Part shown: positions 1-6,346 of the stretch, one piece after another
Position numbering within the stretch: position 1 is the stretch's first letter
Layout: the number at the start of each line of letters is the position of its first letter
NCBI GenBank assembly: GCA_030616425.1
Contig: JAUWXJ010000011.1
Location: 1-24,099 of the forward strand
Direction: 5' to 3'
Length of the DNA stretch: 24,099 nt
DNA from: Desulfobacterales bacterium
GTDB lineage: Bacteria; Desulfobacterota; Desulfobacteria; Desulfobacterales; C00003060
The notes under the pieces: generated by a model
The model's database searches: none
What the model was told of the DNA's origin: nothing
Seen by the model: the letters and a program-made list of their open reading frames with translations, nothing else
Position numbers and translations under genes: made by a program

Positions 1-1145
1 AAGCCGGGTATCAAACTGATGAAACCAGGACCATAGGTGTAATTGGTAGGGGTACCATTTATCGTGACGATGTGGCCAGGGCCAGAGATAATGCAATAGC
101 AGACGCCTTACAGGGCGTGGTTGAACAGGCAGTCGGACTTGCAATCTCCCCGGCATCGGTAGTGCAAGACTTTCAACTCTTGAGTGATCGGGTCTATAAT
201 CAGACCGAGGCATGTATTCGTGATTATAAGGTTCTGACTGAATCAAAGTCTGGCCGACATTATCGTGTGGTGGTGCGAGCCACCGTATCCATGAGTGCTC
301 TTCAAGATAAACTTCAAAGCATTGGTACCCTTGTGATTCATACAGGGATGCCGAAGATTTTGTTTTTTCTGTCCGAACAGAATATTGGCGAGTCTTCACC
401 TCAATACTGGTGGGAAAAAAGCTCCCCTGGTGTAAATCTATCAGTAACCGAAAATGCGTTTTCAGAGCTCATGCGTGAAAAGGGTTTTATCATTGTTGAC
501 CGGGCAACGGTGGGCCAGGATATACAGCTTGGCCCAGAATATATGGGGCCTGAGTTGAGCGATCACGCCGCGGTAGAGATCGGAAAGGAGTTTGGCGCTG
601 ATCTCGTAATAGTGGGCAAGGCAATGGCCCGGTTCAGTGGGAACGTTTTGGATAACAACATGAAGTCTATTCAGGCTGGAATTTCTACACGTGCCATCAG
701 GACAGACAGCGGGATGGCAATTGCTTCGTCCCAAGCCACCAGGGCAGTGGTTCACTGGGATGACAGAGTAGGAGGCACGGAAGCCCTCATCCTTTCTGCT
801 TCAGTCGTGGGTCAGGATCTCGTTAGGCAAATGGTGGCCAATTGGCGCAAGGACATGAGGCAGCCTGTCCTAGTAGAATTGGCTGTAAAGGGTATTAGAG
901 AGTATGCCGATTTTGTCAGGTTCAGAAGGCATCTCAAAAATGATGTTCGGGGTGTCAAGAACGTGTATTTGCGCAGTATCAGGGCTGGTGAGGCAGAGAT
1001 GGATGTGGATGTTGTGGGAAACGCCAGGATTTTGGCAGATGAGTTGATGTTGCAGCGCTTTGAAAACCTTGCAGTGAATATCTTTGAGGTCTCTGAAAAT
1101 GGCGTGCAGCTTGAGTTGACACCTGTGCCCACACCAGAATCATAA
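1..1145 (+). CDS. FlgT N-terminal-domain-like protein, 5' end cut off by the window
   Basis: The reading frame is open to the left edge (first whole codon at base 3), so the GTG at 72 is probably internal and the gene begins outside the window. The visible start reads GTIYRDDVARARDNAIADAL, followed by a segment ending near residue 120. This resembles the N-terminal domain of flagellar assembly protein T (FlgT_N), whose hallmark is an 'A.AR..A..DAL..vve...G' helix. The C-terminal half (KEFGADLVIVGKA, then VELAVKGIREYADFVRFRRHL) looks like the mixed alpha/beta lipoprotein-type domains of periplasmic proteins. In Vibrio, FlgT builds the H-ring of the motor. No flagellar gene is visible nearby, and many Desulfobacterota proteins carry this domain without a proven flagellar role. 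The FecR-domain gene follows 97 bases downstream. Domain assignment is fairly likely; function is unknown. Confidence 0.7.
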   Translation, partial: AGYQTDETRTIGVIGRGTIYRDDVARARDNAIADALQGVVEQAVGLAISPASVVQDFQLLSDRVYNQTEACIRDYKVLTESKSGRHYRVVVRATVSMSALQDKLQSIGTLVIHTGMPKILFFLSEQNIGESSPQYWWEKSSPGVNLSVTENAFSELMREKGFIIVDRATVGQDIQLGPEYMGPELSDHAAVEIGKEFGADLVIVGKAMARFSGNVLDNNMKSIQAGISTRAIRTDSGMAIASSQATRAVVHWDDRVGGTEALILSASVVGQDLVRQMVANWRKDMRQPVLVELAVKGIREYADFVRFRRHLKNDVRGVKNVYLRSIRAGEAEMDVDVVGNARILADELMLQRFENLAVNIFEVSENGVQLELTPVPTPES

Positions 1146-1149
1146 CCCG

Positions 1150-1191
1150 GACACGGGGTGTAATGTTTTGGCGCAGGCTTCACTTCGTGTC
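1150..1191. repeat. hairpin with a word shared, inverted, with the infC leader
   Basis: GACACGGGGTG (1150-1160) pairs with CACTTCGTGTC (1181-1191): 11 pairs, two of them G-U on the + strand RNA. The right arm, extended to 1177-1191, is the exact reverse complement of 15 bases at 4816-4830 upstream of infC. CCGGACACG and TTGCGCTAAA also occur at both places in the same order. This marks a dispersed intergenic repeat. Its place after the first gene would also allow a weak terminator role, but there is no T-run. Confidence 0.55.
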
Positions 1192-1242
1192 AAGCCACCA
1201 GGCGCAACCTTTGCGCTAAACTGCAAGAACGGAAAGAGCTAA

Positions 1243-2013
1243 ATGAAACGCAACTCTGCAGTAACTCTTTTTGCCCTTATCATAATGATTCTTCTCTTTG
1301 TGGCCTCAACAGGCCTTGCTGATGAGCCCGAAATAGTTGAAGTGGAAGGCGAAGAAGCCGAGGTGACCCTGATTGAAGGCAATGCACAGCTGTTTCGCAA
1401 AAAGGACCAGCTAAGGAAACCTTTGATTAAAGGTGATATCCTCCACCACGGGGATCGTGTGACTACCGGGGATAGGACCAGGATTGAATTGGCCATGCCT
1501 GATGGGAGCTTTCTACGTTTTGACGAAAAGACAACATTTGAGTTCATCTCCGTGAACTATGATCAAGAAGCCAAGCAGCGAGATATCGAGGTGTACCTGG
1601 CGTTGGGCAAGACCTGGGCAAAGGTAGCCGGGCTGGTAGGGGGCCAAGGAAGGTTTCAGGTTTCAACCGAGAATGCGATTGGTGGCGTTCGGGGAACTGT
1701 CTATAGGATGAACGTAAATCCAGACAAATCTGTCATCGTCAAGGTTTACTGGGGGGAAATCCATGTCAGTAGCCCCACCAAAAGAGTCGACAGGCCTACG
1801 AGAGTTTCCAAACCAAGGAAAGTGGAAGGCCCTCACCCGGTTGCGGGACCCCGTCCTGTTACTATGCAGGAGTGGACTTACATCGTCCGAGCCATGCACC
1901 AGATTGTTATCCTGCCAGATGGTACGGTTTCAAAACCCTTTCGTTTTGATCCTATAGTGGATGCCAATAACTGGGTACGATGGAATCAGATGCGCGACCG
2001 ATTGCAACAATAG
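1243..2013 (+). CDS. secreted FecR-domain protein
   Basis: A 256-residue protein with an N-terminal signal peptide: basic start, hydrophobic stretch at about residues 8-23, likely cleavage after STGLA. The mature N-terminus is acidic. A FecR domain follows at about residues 45-165, recognisable from 'GDRVTTGDRTRIELAMPDGS' and from the later 'TENAIGGVRGTVYRM', the usual 'P..v.gvRGT.F' strand. FecR was named for a periplasmic sensor of ferric citrate, but stand-alone secreted FecR-domain proteins such as this one, with no anti-sigma region or transmembrane anchor, are common in Desulfobacterota and have no assigned role. The C-terminal 80 residues are basic and proline-rich, with no recognised fold. 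The ATG at 1243 follows a GGAAAGAG ribosome-binding sequence. Its 3' end overlaps pgsA if pgsA starts at 1980, suggesting co-transcription. Confidence 0.85.
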   Translation: MKRNSAVTLFALIIMILLFVASTGLADEPEIVEVEGEEAEVTLIEGNAQLFRKKDQLRKPLIKGDILHHGDRVTTGDRTRIELAMPDGSFLRFDEKTTFEFISVNYDQEAKQRDIEVYLALGKTWAKVAGLVGGQGRFQVSTENAIGGVRGTVYRMNVNPDKSVIVKVYWGEIHVSSPTKRVDRPTRVSKPRKVEGPHPVAGPRPVTMQEWTYIVRAMHQIVILPDGTVSKPFRFDPIVDANNWVRWNQMRDRLQQ

Positions 2014-2564
2014 TGAACCGTTCAATTCCCATAAACATTCCCAATACGCTGACACTTCTCCGTATCCTGTTGACGCCACTTTTTGCCATTTTTTTGATCA
2101 AACACATGTTGGATTTCGCCTTGCTGGTCTTTGCAATTGCTGCACTGAGTGATGGTCTGGATGGGATTGTGGCCCGTCTCTTTCGTCAGAAGACCACACT
2201 GGGAAGCTACCTGGACCCAGCTGCCGACAAGCTATTGCTGACAACCGCATTTGTAACATTAGCGATCCAGGAACTTATTCCGAGCTGGCTGGCTGTCATT
2301 GTTATCACGCGGGATGTTCTGATCCTGTTCGGAGTTGCTCTTTTTACGATAACGAGTCGGGACTTTGAACCGAAGCCATCCATTCTTAGCAAGATCACAA
2401 CAGTGGCCCAGTTGGCCAGTGTGATTTTGGTTCTGTCGGGATACCATGTCCCGAGTATAGTTCGGCTTCAATCGCCAGCCTTCTGGTTTGCGGCCGGTAT
2501 GACTATGGTTTCTGGATTCCAATATATTTACAGGGGACTGAATATTCTTCAGGAAGAATCGTAA
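1980..2564 (+). CDS. pgsA: CDP-diacylglycerol-glycerol-3-phosphate 3-phosphatidyltransferase
   Basis: This inner-membrane enzyme makes phosphatidylglycerol phosphate from CDP-diacylglycerol and glycerol 3-phosphate, the committed step to phosphatidylglycerol and cardiolipin. The CDP-alcohol phosphotransferase signature D-x2-DG-x2-AR-x8-G-x3-D-x3-D is complete, reading SDGLDGIVAR then G, D and D at the expected spacing. 'NIPNTLTLLRI' near the N-terminus is typical of PgsA. Several hydrophobic helices follow, and total length (183-194 residues) fits the family. Two starts are possible: ATG at 1980, overlapping fecR-like by 34 bases, or GTG at 2013, which shares one base with the TAG stop of the upstream gene and gives the more usual short N-terminus. 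Neither has a convincing ribosome-binding site, so translational coupling is likely. Confidence 0.9.
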   Translation: MESDARPIATIVNRSIPINIPNTLTLLRILLTPLFAIFLIKHMLDFALLVFAIAALSDGLDGIVARLFRQKTTLGSYLDPAADKLLLTTAFVTLAIQELIPSWLAVIVITRDVLILFGVALFTITSRDFEPKPSILSKITTVAQLASVILVLSGYHVPSIVRLQSPAFWFAAGMTMVSGFQYIYRGLNILQEES

Positions 2565-2613
2565 TGGTCACCGTTGTGACCAAATTCGTCCTGGTGAAAC
2601 GGCTCTATTTTTC

Positions 2614-2642
2614 TTGACACTATTCACAATACTTGATAGCAA
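2614..2642 (+). promoter_or_regulatory. probable promoter of tRNA-Val
   Basis: A perfect -35 hexamer TTGACA (2614-2619) is followed after 17 bases by TAGCAA (2637-2642), a weak -10 (3 of 6 matches). Transcription would begin at about 2648-2650, immediately before the tRNA at 2652. The placement supports the call; the poor -10 lowers confidence. Confidence 0.5.
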
Positions 2643-2651
2643 AAAGCTTAC

Positions 2652-2723
2652 AGGCACGTAGCTCAGGGGGAGAGCGCTACCCTGACACGGTAGAAGTCAC
2701 GAGTTCAAATCTCGTCGTGCCTA
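2652..2723 (+). tRNA. tRNA-Val, anticodon GAC
   Basis: A complete cloverleaf can be drawn by hand. Acceptor stem: AGGCACG (2652-2658) with CGTGCCT (2716-2722). D stem: GCTC/GAGC. Anticodon stem: CTACC/GGTAG, around the loop CTGACAC. T stem: ACGAG/CTCGT, around TTCAAAT. The discriminator is A at 2723. Anticodon GAC (2684-2686) reads GUC and GUU valine codons. The 3' CCA is not encoded and must be added. The gene stands alone between pgsA and thrS, with its own promoter-like sequence and a terminator downstream. Confidence 0.95.
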
Positions 2724-2754
2724 CTCTATCTCTATTGAAGACTAGACGGGGGAT

Positions 2755-2780
2755 TTGACAACGTCAGGTTTGGTTATGAT
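2755..2780 (+). promoter_or_regulatory. possible thrS promoter
   Basis: TTGACA at 2755-2760 is followed by TATGAT at 2775-2780, a good -10, but with a spacer of only 14 bases, shorter than the usual 16-18. If active, it would start transcripts just before the hairpin at 2803, giving thrS a short leader containing a terminator-like structure. Confidence 0.35.
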
Positions 2781-2802
2781 TTATGAGTGTCATGAACGGC
2801 GG

Positions 2803-2845
2803 AAGGCATCTGGACAGATGATACTTCAGATGCCTTTTGTTCTTT
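2803..2845 (+). terminator. intrinsic terminator (tRNA-Val end and/or thrS attenuator)
   Basis: AAGGCATCTG (2803-2812) pairs exactly with CAGATGCCTT (2827-2836), giving a 10-bp stem with a 14-base loop. It is followed by TTTTGTTCTTT. It ends about 15 bases before the thrS ATG. The loop carries a second CAGATG (2815-2820) able to compete for the same left arm. It is the natural end of the tRNA transcript, but its position also allows attenuation of thrS. Confidence 0.75.
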
Positions 2846-2860
2846 AATCAGGTTCTCAAC

Positions 2861-4732
2861 ATGCGTATTCTTTTGATCCATGCAGACAGATTTTCGTTTC
2901 GTGTCACAGGCGAAACCTCGGTGGCCATGGCAAGCGAGCTGCAAAAGGCCAGCCCTGAGAGTGAGGCTACTGAATGCCTAGTGGTCTTTATGGCAGCCGA
3001 AAAGGGTGATGAGGCAGACGTCGATTCTGTCGTAAAGCAGGTAACCAAAGAGGTCTTATCACTTGCAGATCAGGTTGGAACAAGCCATCTGGTCGTTTAT
3101 CCGTATGCCCATCTGTCAAGCAGGCTTTCTTCCCCCCGTGTGGCCGTGCGGCTACTTGATGAGATCTGCCGACAGCTCCTCCGCCAAAGGCGGATCAAAG
3201 TCTTAAGGGCGCCTTTTGGTTACTACAAGTCGTTTGAGATTGCTTGCAAGGGACACCCTCTGTCAGAGTTAGCCAAAACCATCACGCCAGAGAAGTCTAC
3301 AAAGGCCTCCGCTGATGCCGAAGAGTCTGAGGCCCTTAAGGCAGAAAAAACCCTAGAGTCTGAATGGATTATCATCACACCTGATGGGAAACAGGTATCG
3401 GTCGAAGATTTTTCATTTGCGACACGGCCCAACCTGGAACGGCTTTTCAGGTATGAGAAGTCCGGAACCCGGGTGTCGGATCAAGCCCCACCACACATTG
3501 AGTTGATGCGGCGCATGGAACTCGTCGATTATGAGCCAGGGGCAGACCCGGGAAATTTTAGATGGTACCCAAAAGGCCAGTTAATGAAACGCTTGGCTGA
3601 GACCTATGTTAGTGGGCTGGTCATTGACCATGGTGGCATGCCGGTAGAGACCCCTATTATGTACGATTATCAGCATCCCAAGCTCAGCCTCTACCTACAG
3701 CGGTTTCCGGCCCGGCAATATGTGCTCCTCTCAGGCGAGAAAGAATATTTTCTCCGCTTTGCAGCCTGCTTTGGGCAATACCTGATTCAGCATGATATGC
3801 AGATTTCCTACAATCATCTGCCGTGCAAACTCTACGAGCTAACTCATTACGCTTTCAGGCGGGAGCAGTCCGGAGAGCTGGCTGGTCTAAAACGCCTGCG
3901 AACCTTTACCATGCCGGACCTTCATACGCTGGTGAAGGACGCGGATCAGGCTAAAGAAGAATTCCTACGCCAGACCGATTTGGCCATTCAATGTATGGAA
4001 GGCTTTGAACTCGATTTTGAGGTGGCCATACGATTTGTCCGAGATTTTGCTGATCAAAACAGGCAGTTTATTGAAAAGTTAGCCTCCTGCTGTAGCCGCC
4101 CGGCCTTGATTGAGCTGTGGGATGAACGCTTTTTTTACTTTGTTGCAAAACTTGAATTCAATTTCATTGATGCTTTAGACAAGGCAGCGTGCCTGTCAAC
4201 GGTCCAAATAGATGTGGAAAATACCGAAAGATTTGATATAACCTTTGTAGACAAGAAAGGAGAAAAACAGCACCCCCTTCTTTTGCATGCCTCTATCTCC
4301 GGTTCGATAGACAGGGTCATGTACGCTATCCTGGAAACCCAAGCTATCCGGATAAGTAAAGGGGAAAAAGCCACGTTTCCGTTTTGGTTGGCGCCTATTC
4401 AGTTACGCCTTATCCCCGTGTCTGAGAAATTCGATGTTGCCTGCAAGCAGGTTTTGGAAAAGGTGCCGTATCGAATCGACTATGACGATCGGGACATCAC
4501 CATGGGTCGGAAAATAAGGAACGCGGAAAGGGAATGGATCCCTTACATATTAGTTTTAGGGGCAAAGGAGGTGGCGGAACAATGTCTCAACGTCCGAACC
4601 AGGGACGGGGCCCAGAGGAAGATGACTCTGCACGAGCTTCTTGCAGAAATTGAGCCGCAGACTAAGGAAAAACCCTTTCTGGATTTGCCCTTGCCGCAAT
4701 CTCTTTCTAGACGTCCGATTTTTGTAGGGTAA
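2861..4732 (+). CDS. thrS: threonyl-tRNA synthetase, archaeal type
   Basis: Charges tRNA-Thr with threonine in the cytoplasm. The protein is 623 residues from ATG 2861; the open frame upstream begins at a TTG inside the terminator stem and is not a credible start. Residues 1-140 form the archaeal-type editing domain (D-aminoacyl-tRNA deacylase fold), with the conserved H84, Y121/Y122, K123 and E136 region (PYAHLS, FGYYKSFE, GHPLSE), in place of the bacterial TGS plus N2 editing domains. The class II core at about 215-500 is also archaeal-like: motif 2 reads FRREQSGELAGLKRLRTFTM. Zinc ligands are likely C303, H355 and H476. The anticodon-binding domain follows from about 505. Residues 141-170 are a charged linker. 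It heads the usual bacterial thrS-infC-rpmI-rplT order, so the enzyme type is foreign although the locus is standard. Confidence 0.95.
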   Translation: MRILLIHADRFSFRVTGETSVAMASELQKASPESEATECLVVFMAAEKGDEADVDSVVKQVTKEVLSLADQVGTSHLVVYPYAHLSSRLSSPRVAVRLLDEICRQLLRQRRIKVLRAPFGYYKSFEIACKGHPLSELAKTITPEKSTKASADAEESEALKAEKTLESEWIIITPDGKQVSVEDFSFATRPNLERLFRYEKSGTRVSDQAPPHIELMRRMELVDYEPGADPGNFRWYPKGQLMKRLAETYVSGLVIDHGGMPVETPIMYDYQHPKLSLYLQRFPARQYVLLSGEKEYFLRFAACFGQYLIQHDMQISYNHLPCKLYELTHYAFRREQSGELAGLKRLRTFTMPDLHTLVKDADQAKEEFLRQTDLAIQCMEGFELDFEVAIRFVRDFADQNRQFIEKLASCCSRPALIELWDERFFYFVAKLEFNFIDALDKAACLSTVQIDVENTERFDITFVDKKGEKQHPLLLHASISGSIDRVMYAILETQAIRISKGEKATFPFWLAPIQLRLIPVSEKFDVACKQVLEKVPYRIDYDDRDITMGRKIRNAEREWIPYILVLGAKEVAEQCLNVRTRDGAQRKMTLHELLAEIEPQTKEKPFLDLPLPQSLSRRPIFVG

Positions 4733-4812
4733 GTTGCCATAAAATTCTTGTCTAAGCCCCGTTTTTTATAGTATTAGCTGGTTGGAACTGGTAAAGGGTA
4801 ACGGCTCAACAA

Positions 4813-4917
4813 CCGGACACGAAGTGAAGCTTGCGCTAAATCGTGAATCGGTTGCGCGGCTCGTCACGTGAACCGTCAACCGTAGGACGTAACGAGCTGC
4901 GATTAACGAATAACGAT
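4813..4917. repeat. word-like repeats in the thrS-infC gap
   Basis: The 204 bases between thrS and the infC start contain no gene. They hold words found in other gaps of this window: CCGGACACG (4813-4821), the 15-mer 4816-4830 (inverted at 1177-1191), TTGCGCTAAA (4831-4840, also 1211-1220) and AACGAATAACGAT (4905-4917, also 6315-6327). No clear promoter or terminator was found in the gap. Confidence 0.5.
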
Positions 4918-4923
4918 CTCCAG

Positions 4924-4939
4924 GGAGGTGAAGAATATA
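4924..4939 (+). promoter_or_regulatory. infC ribosome-binding site deciding an AUA start
   Basis: GGAGGTGA (4924-4931) is fully complementary to the 3' end of 16S rRNA. It ends at the right distance for initiation at ATA 4937-4939: 8 bases lie between GGAGG and the codon. The in-frame GTG at 4928 is part of this ribosome-binding sequence and so is unlikely to be the start. Confidence 0.65.
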
Positions 4940-5443
4940 GCTAGACGCATCAATGTGAACCGAAGGATTCGGGCAAAAGAGGTGCGGTTGATAGATCCAG
5001 ACGGCAAGCAGGTCGGGGTTGTGCCACTTACCGAGGCTTTAGAAACAGCTGAACATTACAGTTTGGATCTGGTTGAGGTTGCTCCAAATGTTAGCCCACC
5101 AGTTTGCCGAATCATGGATTATGGCCGATACAAGTACCAGCAGAACAAAAAACTTCAAGAGGCCAAGAGGCGGCAGTCAACCTTTCAAGTCAAAGAGATA
5201 AAATTGCGTCCTAGGACGGGAGAGCATGACTTACAGGTTAAGATCCGTCACATTAAACGCTTCCTGGACAATCGAGATAAGGTAAAGGTTTCGATTATCT
5301 TCAGGGGGCGGGAGATGGCTTACATCGATATGGGACTAGCCCTTTTACAACGTGTGGTTGAAGAAACATCAGAACTTGCTATCGTAGAGCAGGCAGCCAA
5401 GAGAGAGGGCCGCATCGTGGTCATGATTCTTGCCCCCAAATAA
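4937..5443 (+). CDS. infC: translation initiation factor IF-3
   Basis: IF-3 binds the 30S subunit, keeps it apart from 50S and proofreads start-codon choice. The N-domain (to about residue 75) contains 'VNRRIRAKEVRLI' and 'DLVEVAPNVSPPVCRIMDYGRYKY', both strongly conserved. A lysine-rich linker and the C-domain follow ('VKEIKLRPRTGEHDLQVKI', 'VKVSIIFRGREMAY'). Length of about 168 residues is normal. The chosen start is ATA at 4937, because of the perfectly spaced ribosome-binding site. infC is known in other bacteria (AUU in E. coli) to use a rare start codon so that IF-3 represses its own synthesis. The alternative GTG at 4928 would add three residues. The gene lies between thrS and rpmI, as usual. 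Confidence 0.95.
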   Translation: MARRINVNRRIRAKEVRLIDPDGKQVGVVPLTEALETAEHYSLDLVEVAPNVSPPVCRIMDYGRYKYQQNKKLQEAKRRQSTFQVKEIKLRPRTGEHDLQVKIRHIKRFLDNRDKVKVSIIFRGREMAYIDMGLALLQRVVEETSELAIVEQAAKREGRIVVMILAPK

Positions 5444-5511
5444 CTCCCCCGAAATTTCCTATTCGGATTTTAAATCTGGCCATCGGAGCAACGGAGTAGA
5501 ATATACTTAGG

Positions 5512-5540
5512 AACGGCTCAGCCAAAAGGGCTTGAGCGTT
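5512..5540 (+). promoter_or_regulatory. hairpin in the infC-rpmI spacer
   Basis: AAC, GCTCA and GCC on the left pair with GGC, TGAGC and GTT on the right, with one unpaired base on each side and an AAAAG loop. It ends 26 bases before rpmI and is followed by AATATTAAAG, not a T-run. Synthesis of L35-L20 is commonly controlled by L20 binding to the mRNA in front of rpmI, so this could be part of such a site. That role is inferred from position only. Confidence 0.4.
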
Positions 5541-5566
5541 AATATTAAAGAAAGAGGATAAAAACT

Positions 5567-5764
5567 ATGCCCAAAATGAAGACTAACCGAGGCGCTGCAA
5601 AGCGTTTCAGGGTGACGGGAACGGGAAAAATAGTCTATGCGCGGTCGAATGCAAACCATATCCTGACCAAGAAAACAACCAAAAGAAAACGGACGCTTCG
5701 AAAATCTGGTATGATTGACAAGAGCAACAGGGTCATGGTGAAAAAACTGATTCCGTATGCGTGA
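5567..5764 (+). CDS. rpmI: 50S ribosomal protein L35
   Basis: A 65-residue, very basic protein of normal L35 length. It opens with PKMKTNRGAAKRFRVTGTGK, the family signature, and the lysine/arginine-rich middle (TKKTTKRKRTLRKS) is typical. L35 sits in the large ribosomal subunit near 23S rRNA domain II. The ATG at 5567 follows AGAGGA. It lies between infC and rplT, the standard arrangement, and is probably co-transcribed and controlled with rplT. Confidence 0.97.
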   Translation: MPKMKTNRGAAKRFRVTGTGKIVYARSNANHILTKKTTKRKRTLRKSGMIDKSNRVMVKKLIPYA

Positions 5765-5798
5765 ATAACGATTTTCGAATATCGATTACGCGATTCAC
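5761..5798. repeat. inverted repeat between rpmI and rplT
   Basis: GTGAAT (5761-5766, overlapping the rpmI stop) is complementary to ATTCAC (5793-5798). The 15-base word GAATAACGATTTTCG at 5763-5777 recurs exactly at 6318-6332 between rplT and pheS. The rplT ribosome-binding site AGGAGG (5804-5809) lies just outside the hairpin. Confidence 0.5.
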
Positions 5799-5816
5799 GA
5801 GACAGGAGGAACATTC

Positions 5817-6170
5817 ATGAGAATCAGAAGAGGGATTAAGGCGAGAAAGAGGCGAAAGAAGATATTAAAGCTTGCCAAGGGATACCGAGGCGGTCGGAGC
5901 AAGCTGTATCGTACGGCTGCGGATGCCGTGGATAAAGCCTTGCAGTATGCTTATAGGGATCGAAGAGCACGCAAGCGAGATTTCAGGAGACTGTGGATCG
6001 CCAGGATCAATGCGGCGGCACGTCTCAACAAGCTGTCATACAGCCGTTTTATACAAGGATTGAAGCATGCTCATGTAGAAATCGACCGGAAGATACTGGC
6101 CGAACTCGCTGTATCAGATCCAAACGCCTTTTCTCACTTGGCAGCCATTGCCGGAGGCGGTGCGCCGTGA
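5817..6170 (+). CDS. rplT: 50S ribosomal protein L20
   Basis: L20 is an early 50S assembly protein and, in several bacteria, the translational repressor of its own operon. The protein has 117 residues, the standard length. It contains the basic N-terminal tail (RIRRGIKARKRRKKILKLAKGYRG) and the conserved 'YAYRDRRARKRDFRRLWIARINAAAR' helix region. The C-terminus (YSRFIQGLKHAHVEIDRKILAELAV) is also typical. The start ATG at 5817 has an AGGAGG ribosome-binding site seven bases upstream. The following gap to pheS is unusually long, 327 bases, and filled with repeats. Confidence 0.97.
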   Translation: MRIRRGIKARKRRKKILKLAKGYRGGRSKLYRTAADAVDKALQYAYRDRRARKRDFRRLWIARINAAARLNKLSYSRFIQGLKHAHVEIDRKILAELAVSDPNAFSHLAAIAGGGAP

Positions 6171-6183
6171 ATTGAAAATTGTT

Positions 6184-6332
6184 GATTGTCGATTGAATTG
6201 ACAATCGCAAATCAAGAATAGGGATGCCGGATGCCAGATGCCTGATATCTCGTGCTTCCATCCGGCATCCGGGATCCGGCATCAGGGATCTGCCAGAAAC
6301 GATTCCCGAATAATAACGAATAACGATTTTCG
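6184..6332. repeat. cluster of palindromic words in the rplT-pheS gap
   Basis: The 327-base gap 6171-6497 has no credible gene. It contains: GATTGTC (6184-6190) facing GACAATC (6200-6206); an exact 12-base inverted repeat, GGATGCCGGATG (6222-6233) against CATCCGGCATCC (6259-6270), with extra partial copies of 'gatgcc' and 'ccggcatc' around it; and AACGAATAACGAT (6315-6327) shared with the infC leader. No T-run follows the hairpins. The structured element at 6347-6456 fills most of the rest. Confidence 0.6.
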
Positions 6333-6346
6333 TGATAGTTCACCGT

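Noticed and set aside
2837..2860. TTG start for thrS at 2837.
   Set aside because: It lies in the terminator's T-run region; homology begins at the ATG at 2861.
5444..5480. CCGAA/TTCGG followed by ATTTTAAAT as infC terminator.
   Set aside because: A five-base stem is too weak, and infC, rpmI and rplT are normally co-transcribed.
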